DNA from: Batillaria attramentaria
Taxonomy: Eukaryota; Mollusca; Gastropoda; Batillariidae
Reading direction: 5' to 3'
Assembly (NCBI GenBank): GCA_018292915.2
Contig: JACVVK020000153.1
Coordinates: 683,501-747,500 of the forward strand
Length of the DNA: 64,000 nt
The position numbers and the translations under genes are program-made. The stretch's first letter is position 1; each line of letters starts with the position of its first letter. A model generated the notes under the pieces. That model saw only the letters and a program-made list of their open reading frames with translations. It made no database searches and was not told where the DNA came from. This document shows positions 44,559-56,844 of the stretch, piece after piece.

Positions 44559-45719
44559 TTAGGAATGTTTAACTTCAACAAAAGGCATCCCATACACACT
44601 ACAGTTCATGCTCTTTGCCATTTTTGCCAGACCCTCTGTCTCCAGGTGATGTTCGAAGGGTTTTTCTGGGAACACGAGACCTTTTTGGTGACAACTCGCA
44701 CGCACTAACAATGTGCAGCCCCCTACCCCATCAATCGGCACCACTCGACCCTCTGCTCGCAAATCAGACAGCCACAACCGCTTCGTAGGCTGGTATCCTT
44801 CAAACATGACTTCATACTCAGACAGAGTTTCCTGGTGTCTCAGGGAGAGGGGAGTTTCACGCCACGTGTTCTTATCATACACACGCTTACGCTTGCCATC
44901 CATGTAAATACAGAGTGGAGCCACAACATCCTTCTTTGCTGACAAAAGCTGCTGTATGATGTCTGGAGGAAAATAGCCAATGTCACTGTCTAGCCACAAC
45001 ACCCAGTCTTGGTCCTTATATCCTGCCTTCAAAAGAAGATTCCGTGCCTGTGCCAGGTGCTTCCTCCGACGATATTGGTTTAGAACGGTGTGAACGTTAA
45101 ACCACGTCCCCTCGACCTGACCACTAATGTTAAAGTGGAAAACATTCACTCTCCTGAAAGATTTCTTCAGTTCCTTTGCGATCTCCTCGGCCGCATGCAA
45201 CGTGTTGTCATGGCTACTGTCCTCCCCTAGAGCCACAGATATCAGCAAATGTGGGTAGGTTATGGACTGCAGCAGCTGCAGGTATTTTTTCAGCTGTCCT
45301 GCCACGTTGTGAATGGGAGTCAAGATGAGCACTGTCTCGGTGGCTCCCCGCTTCGGGTATGCTAAATATTCCTTCATAATCTCCTCATCCAGCGAAGGCA
45401 CGTCGTCACCATCTGACACTTTAGGCACAGGAGGAATCTGGTGAAGACTGGTGGAGGTTTTGCTCTTGACAGGTTCCAAGGTGTGAGTGAGCCAAGTGTC
45501 GATGTCATTCCTGCTTTCCTTCCTCTCTTCATGGGAATGATAGTTTCCTCTGTTTTCATACCGAGCATGTTCCGCACTGCTGGTAAAAATCATAACGTCG
45601 GAAGCTCTGCCTCGTTGACTGCGTGTCTTTAGCTGACTGCCAAGGATCCATATATAAAAGAGGCAGATGCCAGCGAAGTTGGCAACAGCAAAACACACCA
45701 GCAACTGCAGCTTGCGCAT
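44559..45719 (-). CDS. Anp1/MNN9-family (GT62) type II membrane glycosyltransferase, 386 aa
   Basis: This is a predicted Golgi glycosyltransferase of the Anp1/Mnn9/Van1 family, whose fungal members are alpha-mannosyltransferases of mannan polymerase; the animal substrate is unknown. The start at 45719 (MRKLQLLVCF...) gives a short basic N-terminus and one membrane anchor (about residues 6-27). A stem to ~125 and a catalytic domain at ~128-386 follow. Visible motifs are ETVLILTPIHN (128-138), ARNLLL (225-230), the DxD-type WLDSDIG (242-248), LSDLRAEG (317-324), DGVGGCTLLVR (330-340) and HLETEGLAKMAK (358-369). There are two N-glycosylation sequons (197, 372). The reading frame is open 47 codons further upstream, but an acceptor (ttttgcag) at about 45842 indicates the exon starts there and the extra codons are 5' UTR. 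The whole coding region is one exon, unlike its neighbours. Confidence 0.88.
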   Translation of the reverse strand: MRKLQLLVCFAVANFAGICLFYIWILGSQLKTRSQRGRASDVMIFTSSAEHARYENRGNYHSHEERKESRNDIDTWLTHTLEPVKSKTSTSLHQIPPVPKVSDGDDVPSLDEEIMKEYLAYPKRGATETVLILTPIHNVAGQLKKYLQLLQSITYPHLLISVALGEDSSHDNTLHAAEEIAKELKKSFRRVNVFHFNISGQVEGTWFNVHTVLNQYRRRKHLAQARNLLLKAGYKDQDWVLWLDSDIGYFPPDIIQQLLSAKKDVVAPLCIYMDGKRKRVYDKNTWRETPLSLRHQETLSEYEVMFEGYQPTKRLWLSDLRAEGRVVPIDGVGGCTLLVRASCHQKGLVFPEKPFEHHLETEGLAKMAKSMNCSVYGMPFVEVKHS

Positions 45720-46860
45720 CCCGGTGATGTGGAAAAGAGAAACTCTTCTGTACTCTGGTTTTTCATATGCTGGTACGTACAGATATGTGCTGGCAAATGT
45801 CCACACTTTCAGCAACACTTTTATTTCTCCAAGGTCACATCTGCAAAATGACAAATTCAAATAACATTAATTCAAAGAAACACTAAGTTAGATATAAGAC
45901 ATGAGAAATGATTACCACTATTCAGTTAAAAACAAAAACATTTTGGCATTATCCTGTAATCTGGGAATTAAATTCTCACAAGAGACATACACTTCACAGG
46001 CTTCTAGATACTTTTCAAAAGAAAGGAGCAATCCAGGCACTCTACTGGGGAAAAGTTGAGTGCTCAAATGAAATAAAGGGAGCACATTGTGTTTTACAAT
46101 GAACAATCAGTCCAAACTCCAACTGCTCAGTTTGTTAGTGCAGATAATGTAATGTAGGGCCTCTGCTAGCTACTGAACGGTTGAAGGGACTTGGCTAGCT
46201 GAATGCACCCCTGATCTCGGTGATGACAAAACAGCCACACGACCGAGATGTAAGTTGCGGCTTGTAACAAAGTAGAGATTTGCTGGGGAATGCTTCTGTC
46301 ACTGAACAAAGGATGTCAAACCTTCTGCAGTACAGGAAAAAAGAAAAAGCAGGATGTACACAGAGCACGCTTAGCACAGAAGCTGCATGCCCGGAGCAAC
46401 AGATGAAAGCTTTAATTTACAGGGGAGGGGAGGGGGAGCTGGCTGATGGACTGCTGAAGAGAGGGAAAATGAGAAATGGTGGTTGCCATTCCAACACAAA
46501 GCTCAGTACGTATTGTTGTGCGCGTTGTGTATTCCTTCACGAGATCTGACATTCAAAACGTTAAACGATGAAGGATTTGCGGTGAGCAAAGGGCCGTCCA
46601 TTGCACGACTGCAGTCAACGGTGTATATGTCCACTGGTGTGTCAATTCAACTTCCTATGTCCATGAAAAGAAGTTTGCGCACAAAATAGTTGAAAAGCGC
46701 TGTGTGCGTAAACAGTTTTTCAACAACGACTGATTGTCGCCAGGCATTCAGACAACATTTTGTGAAATCTGTCAGCTGAAAGCCACGGTCAGATAAAGTT
46801 CTTACCTAGACGCTCAACAGCAGCTCAGAATAGCAGACGCCCAGAAAACACGGAAACGAC
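45720..46860 (-). other. 5' UTR exon(s) and first intron of the glycosyltransferase gene
   Basis: On the minus strand a consensus donor (cgtctag|gtaagaa) ends a presumed non-coding exon at 46806. An acceptor preceded by a T-rich tract ends at about 45843 (catttt gcag). The intron would be ~960 nt with no recognised gene content. The upstream exon starts somewhere in the promoter region near 46860. This model is inferred from splice signals only. Confidence 0.5.
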
Positions 46861-46960
46861 CCGGAAGTAACCAAATGCATGATGGGTAGCAAGATGGCTG
46901 CTTCCGTACCAGGCAGACGAAAGCCCAAACAGAATGTGAAAGCTCGTCCGTAAACGTCGA
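46855..46960. promoter_or_regulatory. Putative bidirectional promoter, glycosyltransferase (-) / AKAP10 (+)
   Basis: The two genes start head to head within about 250 bp. The interval holds CCGGAAGT (46861-46868, ETS-type), an inverted CTTCCG (46901-46906) and AAGATGGCTGC (46891-46901, YY1-type). No TATA box is apparent. ETS plus YY1 sites near start sites are typical of TATA-less housekeeping bidirectional promoters. Exact start sites are not determinable from the sequence. Confidence 0.5.
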
Positions 46961-47025
46961 GATCATGACTACCAGAACAGTCAAATAAACTTGAAAAGGC
47001 TGTTTTGACAACAGACTGTTGTACG

Positions 47026-50000
47026 ATGCCGTTGTTCAAAAGGAAACAAGGTATTGCACTATTCTGTGTTGAAATCACTGTCTGTAACTTTGGGAGGCGT
47101 TTCTCGCCATTCAAGTGTAACGGCTTGCGCGAAGTAAACTTAGCATTCGACGACATAGTGTAAAAGGAAGTAGAATCGTTTAGTGTTAGCAGTTCGTATT
47201 TCGTTTTGCAAGACATATTGCATGCAGCCGTTGCACTCTGTGATAATGTTGCTTGCAGAAAAGCAGAAGCCTGTGACCCCACCCACCGGAGTGAAGGGGG
47301 GAGCAGCTCCTGTGAAACGCACACCATCGACACGCAGCAATCCCCAGTCTCCCGACTCACTCAACGGTGACATGGGTAAACTGTTACACCCTCCTACACA
47401 GAACATGGGATTAATCACATGTACACCACACGAACGACGAATGCAGGCTTTGGGAGTAGTGCTAAACCTTGGAACATACCCTGAAATTTTAACTGAGAGT
47501 GGGATGAGTTTTTACCCTCATGGTTAACTTGGAGGATTACATACATACATGTACATTGGAGAAGGGGGGGGGGGGACTAAACCAGCTTGATGTGTGGTAA
47601 AACTAAAAGTGCAAATTTGTTTTCCAGGTTTGCCTACGAGCCTGCTTGGTCCAAGAGAACCTGGCAGTTCTCCACAACTTGTACTGTCAGAAGAAGTGTT
47701 AGCAAGTTTGCAGGAACCAGGTGCGCTTTACTATCTGTCCGTATTAATGTTGTTGTTTTTATATTGTATCTGGACTTTGTGTTGCGTGATCTGTTCCCCC
47801 ACCACCCCCCACACAACTTTCATGGCCTCACAACCCCACATCCACTCTTTGTTCAATTCAGGGGCAGTCGGTGGTCTAGTGATTAAGAGACTTTGTCACC
47901 AATGTGACAGGTCAGGTTCGAGGCCCACTTGGGGCAAAAACTTTTCCTTCTCATCAGTGACACTGTTCATTCAAACTGATCGTCGGGGGTTCTTCCTGGG
48001 TACTCCGGCTTCCTCCCCCTCTGCTTTGGAAATGTTCAGCCTACAAAATTTGAAAATAAATGCAGTTCTTAATTCCGGAACTTGAACTGCTGAGCTGACC
48101 CTTCGCACCACGTGACTGTAATGTGTTCACTGTCCAGTGTGTGAAAGAATGCATGTGGTTCATGTGAGCGTGCGTGTTGGGTTCAGCTTGCAGCGCTTTG
48201 AGCCAGTTAAGGAAACTTTATTGAGTAAAGCGCCTATACAATACTCAGTTATTATTAGTATTATTAAAATACTGTTGTCCTCATAAGGGAGGCATTTAGT
48301 TTGCAACTTAGACATCAAACATCATGGAGAACTAATTCATAAAACAGGGCTTGAGAATGAACATTAACATACAGAAATTACTCATGAATATATAGAATGT
48401 TATATTATAAATGAAATGATTTTTATTTTTTTTATTTTTATTTTTTGCTGACCCATCTCTTTTTGCCAGTTCCAGTGGTGTTCCTCCCAGGTCATGGATG
48501 GAATCCACGGAGGGCTCGGAAGCTGGGGCAATTTTTATTATGCATGACGATGTAGATGAGGATGATGGTAACATGATGCTATGGAGTCCGTGTGGTTTGG
48601 GACTGCGGCACAGGGCCGCATTCCACGCACTAACCAGGCTTGGGAACTACGGCACCTGCGGTGCCGGCCGTGTAATCATCCACATCATAAGACGTGTCAT
48701 ACCGAGGGAGGCACCCCTCCAAGTCGCACCCGTGAAGTGGGTAAATCTCGGCTGTGTGGCAACAGCCTCCCCATTGGGCCCATAGCACGCCCCCTCTGGG
48801 TAGGAGCCGACCTAGGTATGAAAAATCCTGCTTGCCTCGGTTGGGACTTGAACCCGGGTCTCCCAGTCCATTGTCCGAAGTGCTAACCACTACACTACGG
48901 GGGCCGGTGAGATGAAATATTTTGACTGCTCTGGTTATTATGCCTGTTGATCAAAGGTCTTGTTTTTTTACACAGCTGAGGCTGGCTCCACTCCCAAGTC
49001 TCCCATGAAGACGTCTTCGCGTCTGTCCAAAACTCTTCAGGAAATTCTCCACGACAAAGATGCCTTGCACTGCTTCATTGAATTCATGGAATCCCGGCAA
49101 GCAGACCGCTTCATCCGGTTCTGGCTTGATGCTAACAGCTTCAGGGCGGCCACACTCACTCGCATGCGCTCACACTCCCTACAGTCTGTCAGCAGCAGTG
49201 CAATACTGAAGCGTAGAACTGAGGGTAAAGGTGACGGAAGCAGTGGTAGTGTGGACCCTCAGAGAGACGTGGCTGATCAACCAGAAATGTCCTCAGAGAG
49301 GGTGGAGGGTGAAGAGAAGAACCTTCCTCGTGATCTATCTTGCCAGGACACTGGACAGAGCACTAGTGCAGGGAACAGATCAGAATCAAATTGCAACTGT
49401 GATAACCAGTCTAGTAGTTTCAGTAACAGTGGTGCAGTAGGCTGTGATAGTGATAGACCTTCAGAAAGAAGCAAGTCAGTTGAAGGAAGCACTGACCATA
49501 CTGAAGCTGCCAAATCTGCACCTGACGGTGCAGAATACAACCACATCAGCTCAGAGGGAGCCTGGTTACATCCTTCCAGAAATCCAGAAGCTCACGTGAC
49601 AGCAAACCCAAATACATCACCTCAGCTACGCCCACAACAATCAGCAGGACATCGTGCAGAAGAGGAAACTTCCAGCGCCGTTTCTCCTGTACAGTGTGAT
49701 AACTCACTTCCCCATTCTACGCAGGAACATGTGATTTCTGGCGCTCACACAGATGCCTCGTGCGACACAGAGTCAGTAGACACTCTCACAGAGGAACCTA
49801 GCAGTAGCACAGACAGTGAGGGTCTCGCGCGTGGCGCCCAGTGTGAAGGTGTGAACCAAGCAGTACCTGTGATAGTCGGTGCAGACAGTGACATCAGTCA
49901 GTCTTCAGAAGGGAGTGCAGGTGATGGTACCGTGCCAAGACAGCATCGTGCAACACCTACAGAGGAAATCCAGGAAAAATTGAAGAAGAGTGAGTGTTGT

Positions 50001-52420
50001 CTCCATGACTGCTTAATAACTAATTTGTGAGGAGCAGCGGAAATTGCGACATAGGGCTTGAAGTTGAACTCATGGCTGCTTTTTTACGCGTCAGCTGCCA
50101 TTATGTCCTCATTTTGATTACTTATTTTTGCCTCATGGAAAATTTAAGTTGCAGTCTTTTTTGTGCAGCTTGGCATTTTGGCCACCTTCATGCTCTCCTG
50201 TGGTGGTGGGACAAAATTGAGAACCTTTAGCAAAAATCTCTGTGAAGGACATGCCATGGAGGACAGGTTTCACTTTATGGCTTTGTTTAATGACAAAATC
50301 ATGTCAATTTTCAATCGACACCAGTTGATAAAAGGTTACAAGTTGAAAAGGGGGTGAGATAAAGTGGCAGAAGTTTTTAGAATCTTGTGTTTGAACTGTA
50401 CTTGTGGTTGTAACAATGACTGTTTACTTTCCAGGCATTGAAAGGGACGCCGTCGGTATATTTACCAAGTACATAGCAAAGGACGCACCTCAGCCAATTG
50501 GTGTTGATGATGATCTGCGTGAAGAGACCATTCGTACGTCCATTTCAGTCTTACTGTTAAATGTTTGTCTCTCATTTTTTTTATATCAGTATATCAGCCT
50601 TTTGTTCTTCATAGTACTTTCTACTGAATTCAGTAAACTGGTCATTTCTGTGAAACATCTAAATCAGGAGAGATACAAATTTTTTTGTTGTTGTTTTTCT
50701 ATAGGTGGTGGACATTTTTGCACTGGCTGTAAAATGCTGTTTGTCTTTTTCTCTGAAGCACCTAATATCATGCCCAAAACTGCACAGAGTTCAGTCTGAC
50801 CCCCCAGGGGCGGTTTCTTTGTTTTGGCTAGATCACCTCCCATAATGTAGACTTGCTTCACCCCTGCCCCCACCACCCCAATGTGAACGGGCAAACTGCG
50901 TGTACACTTCATTAAACATTCTCAGTAGACTTGCTTCAGCAGTAGTAGTAGTAGCGGTGGTGGTGGTGGTGGTGGTGGAGAAAGTGGTGTTCTAGTTGTA
51001 CCGGTTGGTGGTTGTGTTGAGCAGTGTGATGTGTAATTCCTGTTGCAGGTAAAATCTGTCGGGAAGATGGACAGGTAGATCCAGACTGCTTTGTGGACTG
51101 TCAGGACTTTGTTGTCCGCTACATGGAGAAAGAGTCAGTATAGTTTTGTTTTTTCACCACTCCACTGTGCTTTTTTTTTTTTTTTTTTGCTTGTTTAAAT
51201 CTTTTAAGTTATTTGGCTAAGGCTAGTAAAAGAAATGTTTGTATTAGGTTTTCACTTTTATCACATGTAAAAAAGCTAGGGCCAGCATTCTGTGTGTGTA
51301 GACGTGTGTGTGACTGTGTGTGTGTGGGTGTGGGTGTGTTGTGTGCAATCACATTGTGTGCCATCTTTTTTTTATTAGCTGTCATCTGAGAAGAAACAGG
51401 AAATTAGGGTGTGTGTGTGTGTGTCACTATCAGTTACTTCCTTGTCTTTACTTCAGGTACCACAAGCTGTTTTCAGACAGCGAGTATCATTGCAAACACC
51501 AGGTCCATGTCCTGACCAGTGGGAGAGTATATCTGGCAGATATCCTCTACAATGAACACGCTCTTTGCTACTTCATGGAGGTATTGCTTCAGCAAACGCT
51601 TACGAGTTTGTTTGTTTTTAAGAAAAACAAAAACAAAAAAACCCCGGCTTTTTACTGACAGACCTTGCTGCTGATAAACCGGGGCCCTGCTTCTTCTGCA
51701 GAAATTTTGCCTTCAAACAAGGCTGTAGACTTGATAGTACATAAACTCATTCTAACCCCTTCCCTCCCAGTCTGTAAAAGGGCACCCAGATTTTCTGAAA
51801 ACTCTGTAAAGATTTGATTTTATTCTCTGTTTTCTGGGAGTGTCTGACAAACAAATGGATCCACAACTTAAGCAGTCTGATCGTAACAAATACAAGCTGA
51901 AACTTTTGTTCGTTCATAAAATATCTGCTTTGTTTGTGTGTGTTCAGTTCATGGAGCAGGAGGGGGCGAGTCACCTGATGCAGTTCTGGATGGCAGCGGA
52001 CAACTTTCAGCAGCAGCTGATCCAGCAAGCAGGACAGTACGATGGCATGCAGGCTCAGAGCGATGCCATGATTCTCTATGACAGGTCAGTTTAACTCATC
52101 TCTGTTGTAGGCTCTTCAGGTTTAGGAAAGGGGACGTTTTGTTCTCCTATGTTTCAGGAAACCATGCAGTTACAGAGAGGTGACAGGCAGTTTCCATAAG
52201 GAAAGAGAGAGAGAGAGAGAGGAAAAGTGCTGGTAGTAGTGGTGGCTAGTTTATACATGGCCCATTAACTGTGATGTTCTGCTTTTATATCCCATAATAC
52301 AGTAACTAGATCCGTCCGTTCCTGTGATACGACAGCTCTTCTGAATGTTTTACATATATTGTGTTTTATCATTACCTGAAGGTTGTACTTTGTATATATG
52401 TATGGTTGATCATTTGAGTG

Positions 52421-52499
<79 letters not shown>

Positions 52500-54277
52500 C
52501 TTCGGCTCAATGTTTGAAATTGTAATGATTTTTTTGTTGTCAGTTTTGTCTGAGCAGCCAGTGCAATTTCCCTTCGAGGGACGAATAAAGTGATATCTTA
52601 TTTCCAAGGTGTTGTGTGTGTTTCACAGTCTCCATGCATGTCACTTTTCTTCCCTGCACAAAAAAAAAAACAACTACAAAAACAAAACTTTAACTGTGAC
52701 TCTACAAAAGCAGATCATTGACTGTTCTTCCCTTCTGTTAGTTGGTCTCTTCTCTTCTTCTCAAAACCCTCACTGATTGAATTCCCTGCAGGTTTTTCTC
52801 CTTGCAAGCCACCATGCCCCTGGGGTTTGATGACAAGATCCGCTTTGAGGTGGAAGGGAATATATGTCGTGAGGAGGGTCCTTTGCCAGACTGCTTTTCC
52901 AAACCCCGAGATATCGTACTGCAGGCTATGGACAAGGTGAGGCCTCGCGTATACATTGTTTTCACTCTGACTGTTAGTGAATTGCATATAAGTCAGCGTG
53001 ATTTACTCAGCTTTGTAGCATTGATGTCTCTTCGTGCTTTCATGGGGACTTGTCAAACAGGTTCTGTCAATCTTGTACACGGCTGCCCTGGTGCAAATAT
53101 TTGGCACAGTTCACCTACAGCATAACTCGCTGCAGTGTACTCGGGGCTTAAAATCTTCTACCTTTTGGCAGATTTCCACCTTTGGCTAACAATTTTCCTC
53201 CCCCCAAAAAGTGTTTTACCTCGTCTAGAGCATGATATATCATGCCAAAACACACCAAATTTCACAGATCTTTGCCTAAGTTTTGAAATTTTCCTCCAAC
53301 AAAAGTGTTTCCTCCTCTGAAGCACTTAAAATTGTGGCAAAATTGCACAAATTTTAATATAATTTTTTTTTAAATTCTGGGGGAGCATGCCCTCCAGACA
53401 CTCCTAGCAGAACATGTCTGCTTTGCAGAAGCATGCTCATGGCTTTGCCACTTCATCCTGTTAAGAAAGTTTGCATTTTCAGACACCCTCAGACACACAG
53501 ACACGCACTGACAGACACCAAGACACGCACTGTCAGACCTGATCAGGGCTCATACCTAGTAGTACTAAAATATTTTTGTCTTTATTTTGAAAACAGGTGT
53601 ATTTCCCTCGTTACCTTGGAGGGGACATCTATTACCGTTACATATCGGACCTGGTCAGCACAGTGCAGATGTCACAGGACCTGCCTGTCAGGAAACACAA
53701 GCGCCAAGGTTGGTGGCCTACATTGGTTCCTAGGAGTTGTGTTTGACAGGTGCATGGGTGACATTCTTGAATTTTGGAAACACTGAAACCCAGGCCAGGG
53801 AGCAAGGGCCGTGTGTTTTACAGTAGCCAAGCATCCAGCCAGACAAGAATTGTAGCAAGTTTAAAAGCATTTGGTGGCCTCTCCTAGCACCCTAAAAGTA
53901 AAATATGAACATGACACGTAGCCTCTGGATTGCTACTAATTGTACTGTCTGACAGAATTTCAGTCAGGGTAGGTTTAATTTACACTTTAAAAACAAACAA
54001 ACAAACAAGAAGAAAACAATTTCAATCACTTGACTGAAAAGGTGTCATCCATGCAAGTGTTGTTGATTGGTTATGTGATTTCTTAGATAGTCGTGTACCC
54101 ATCATGCACAGGCTAACAACACTTTAACAAGCCTTTAGCAGTTAACTGGTGTTGGTTCAATTCTTTATGGTGTGCTGGCCATCATCTCAGTGTTTTTACC
54201 TGTAATCATGTATTTGCTATGTTGATGAAAGTTAAAGTGACAGTAAGGGTATGATGTGAAGGTGTGTATACACGTGT

Positions 54278-54328
<51 letters not shown>

Positions 54329-55536
54329 CACTGGTTTTGTGCGTTAGTGTGTGTGTGTGAGAGAGAGAGAGCAGGCTCTGTGTAGGTATGACTTATTATT
54401 ATCATAATTACTGGCAACAAATCTGCCACTCCTGTTGAAAGCAATATGTCATGATCATCCTCTTTGATCCATTGGTCTTGTAGCAAGTGATGCATCATCA
54501 GAACACAGCGCCGGGAGCCAGAGTCTGGGTGCCGAGAGCATCAGTTTCCGCAATACGCTCCTCGCCTCTGGCTCCCGCACAGCTCGCAAGTCAACATCGT
54601 CAGGATCCCTGTCAGGGTCAGTGGGCAAGATAGAGGAACAGCTCGGCACAATGGACACAGACTTTCTCAACCCTGACAAACTGTGGACACAACCAAAGAA
54701 AGGGTATGCTAGGGGATTGAGATATCTTTCCCTCCTTGAGTCTCGGGTTGAATTGTGTTTCACTGTGGAGAGAAAATGCTCGCAAAATTCAGCTGTGGTG
54801 GTGTGATAACTTTGGTGCTTTGACTTGGTCACTATTTTTGTTAACTTACGTTTTAAAAAAGAGAAAGAGAGAGGAAGACAAAGAAGGTTTTGCATTGTTT
54901 TTTACATAAACTTCCACCACAACAGCCAGCACCAACAAGTGACTGTAAAGAATTTTATGAGACCCTTTCTCTGCTAAACATGTACCACCTGATTATTTCC
55001 AGGCCTCTGAGTCTCGGCAAGGTGAATGCCTTCGGTCAGTTTGTGTCCGAGTTTGACCCAGATCCGGATGGGGAGAAAAAGAAAAGTGAGTTTAAGTGTG
55101 GAATGGTTTCCTCCGCTAGTGCGTATGGCTCAGTGGTATGACAGTATCAGAGTGTACGCATGTGTGTTTTTGAGAGAATGTTGAATGGGCCTAGGGCACT
55201 TTCCGCAAGGCAGCAGCTCCTTGACGCATTGCCAGAATAATAATAATAATGATGATAATACCAGAAGAATTTTTTTTTCCTGCAGTAAAGCACATATCAA
55301 GAACAGTTTGTCTTATTTATTACAGCTTTTAGTGCCTGCCTTGTTTACTGATAGCAGATGATGATTTGAGTTTACTAAAATTTTGTTCTTCCTTTTGACT
55401 TTAGGTGGAGGGTTCTTCAAGAAAAAGAAAGATAAAGAAAAGGTTAGTGTTTTCTGGTTAAGTTGTTTGTCTTTTTGGCTCCCTTGTGTAACAATGGGAG
55501 TCTATGTATTAACCCTCCGTCGTCTGTCTGTCTGTC

Positions 55537-55581
<45 letters not shown>

Positions 55582-56810
55582 AGAAAACTTTAACGTTGTC
55601 ATTTCTCAGAATCTACGAACAGTAGAGGCACCAAACTTGGCATGCTGATAGACTAGCACAAGACCTTTCAAAACATATCATTTTGAATGACCTTGACCCA
55701 AGGTCAAGGTCACTAAAGCTCTCTGTTTGAAAATTTTACATTGGCATTTTCTCGTAATGTACAAATGCCAGAGGTTTTAAACTTTGCATGATGATAGACA
55801 TTGATAAGAACTTTACAGATATACATGTAGTCAGTGACCTTCTGTCAAGGTCAAGGCCGTACAAGATAGTTTTGTGAAACCTTAACATTGGCATTTTCTC
55901 AGAAACAATGAACAGCAGAGGTGCCAAACCTGGCATGCTGATAGACAGTGATAAGACCTATGCACACATACCATCTTAAATGACCTTGACTGAAGGTCAA
56001 GGTCATTGAAACAGTGTTCGGAAATTTTACATTTGCATTTTATCAGTATCTAGAAGAATCAGAAGCATCAAACTATGTGCGATGATTGACATTGGCAGCA
56101 CCTTTACAGACATACCTGTGTTCAGTGACTTTTAGTCAAGGTCAAGGTCATGCAAGCGTTTTTTTTTTTTTTGAAACTTTAACCTTGGCATTTTCTTCAA
56201 AACAACAAACAGTAGAGGCACCAAATGAGGCGTGATGATAGACAGCAATGAGACCTACCTTTCTGAATGACCTTGACTGAAGGTCAAGGTCATTAAAGCT
56301 GTCTGTTGTGAATTTTAACATTACTGTTTTCGGAGGAACTACAAATGCTAGAGGCATCAAACTTGGCATGATGATAGACATTGATGAAATCTCTTTTGAA
56401 TGACTTTGACCAAAGGTCAAGGCTGTACAAAACTGTTTTGGGGAAAATTGTAATATTGCCAGGAACTCAGAGCGCCAGACACATCACTTAGCATGATACT
56501 GGATAGTGATAAGAGCTCTACAAACATACTTTTGTGAATGACCTTGACCTGTGTCACAAGGGAGCCATGGAGGCTTCTGCCTCTCTAGTTGTTTGTTTGT
56601 TTGTCTTTTTGTTTGTTTGTTTGTTATAATTTGTTTGTTTGTTTGGGCTATGTTTTGGTTTTGTTTGGTTCTAAATATTGTTGCAAGCTAGCTATTTCCC
56701 TTTATTTAAAAACGAAATTCAGATTTACGTACACATCACCTTAACTCCCTCTTCTTTAGTAGATGTAATGGGGAGGAATCACCACCCTTGGTATGTGAAG
56801 AGTTAAAATG

Positions 56811-56844
<34 letters not shown>

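Noticed and set aside
45720..45860. N-terminal 47-codon extension of the glycosyltransferase
   Set aside because: A splice acceptor lies within this extension at about 45842, and the downstream Met is directly followed by a typical signal anchor, so the extension is treated as 5' UTR.
48960..50030. AKAP10 large ORF taken as an independent single-exon gene
   Set aside because: A consensus acceptor at 48975 and donor at 49990 join it in phase to flanking AKAP10 exons, and it lacks a complete RGS domain alone.
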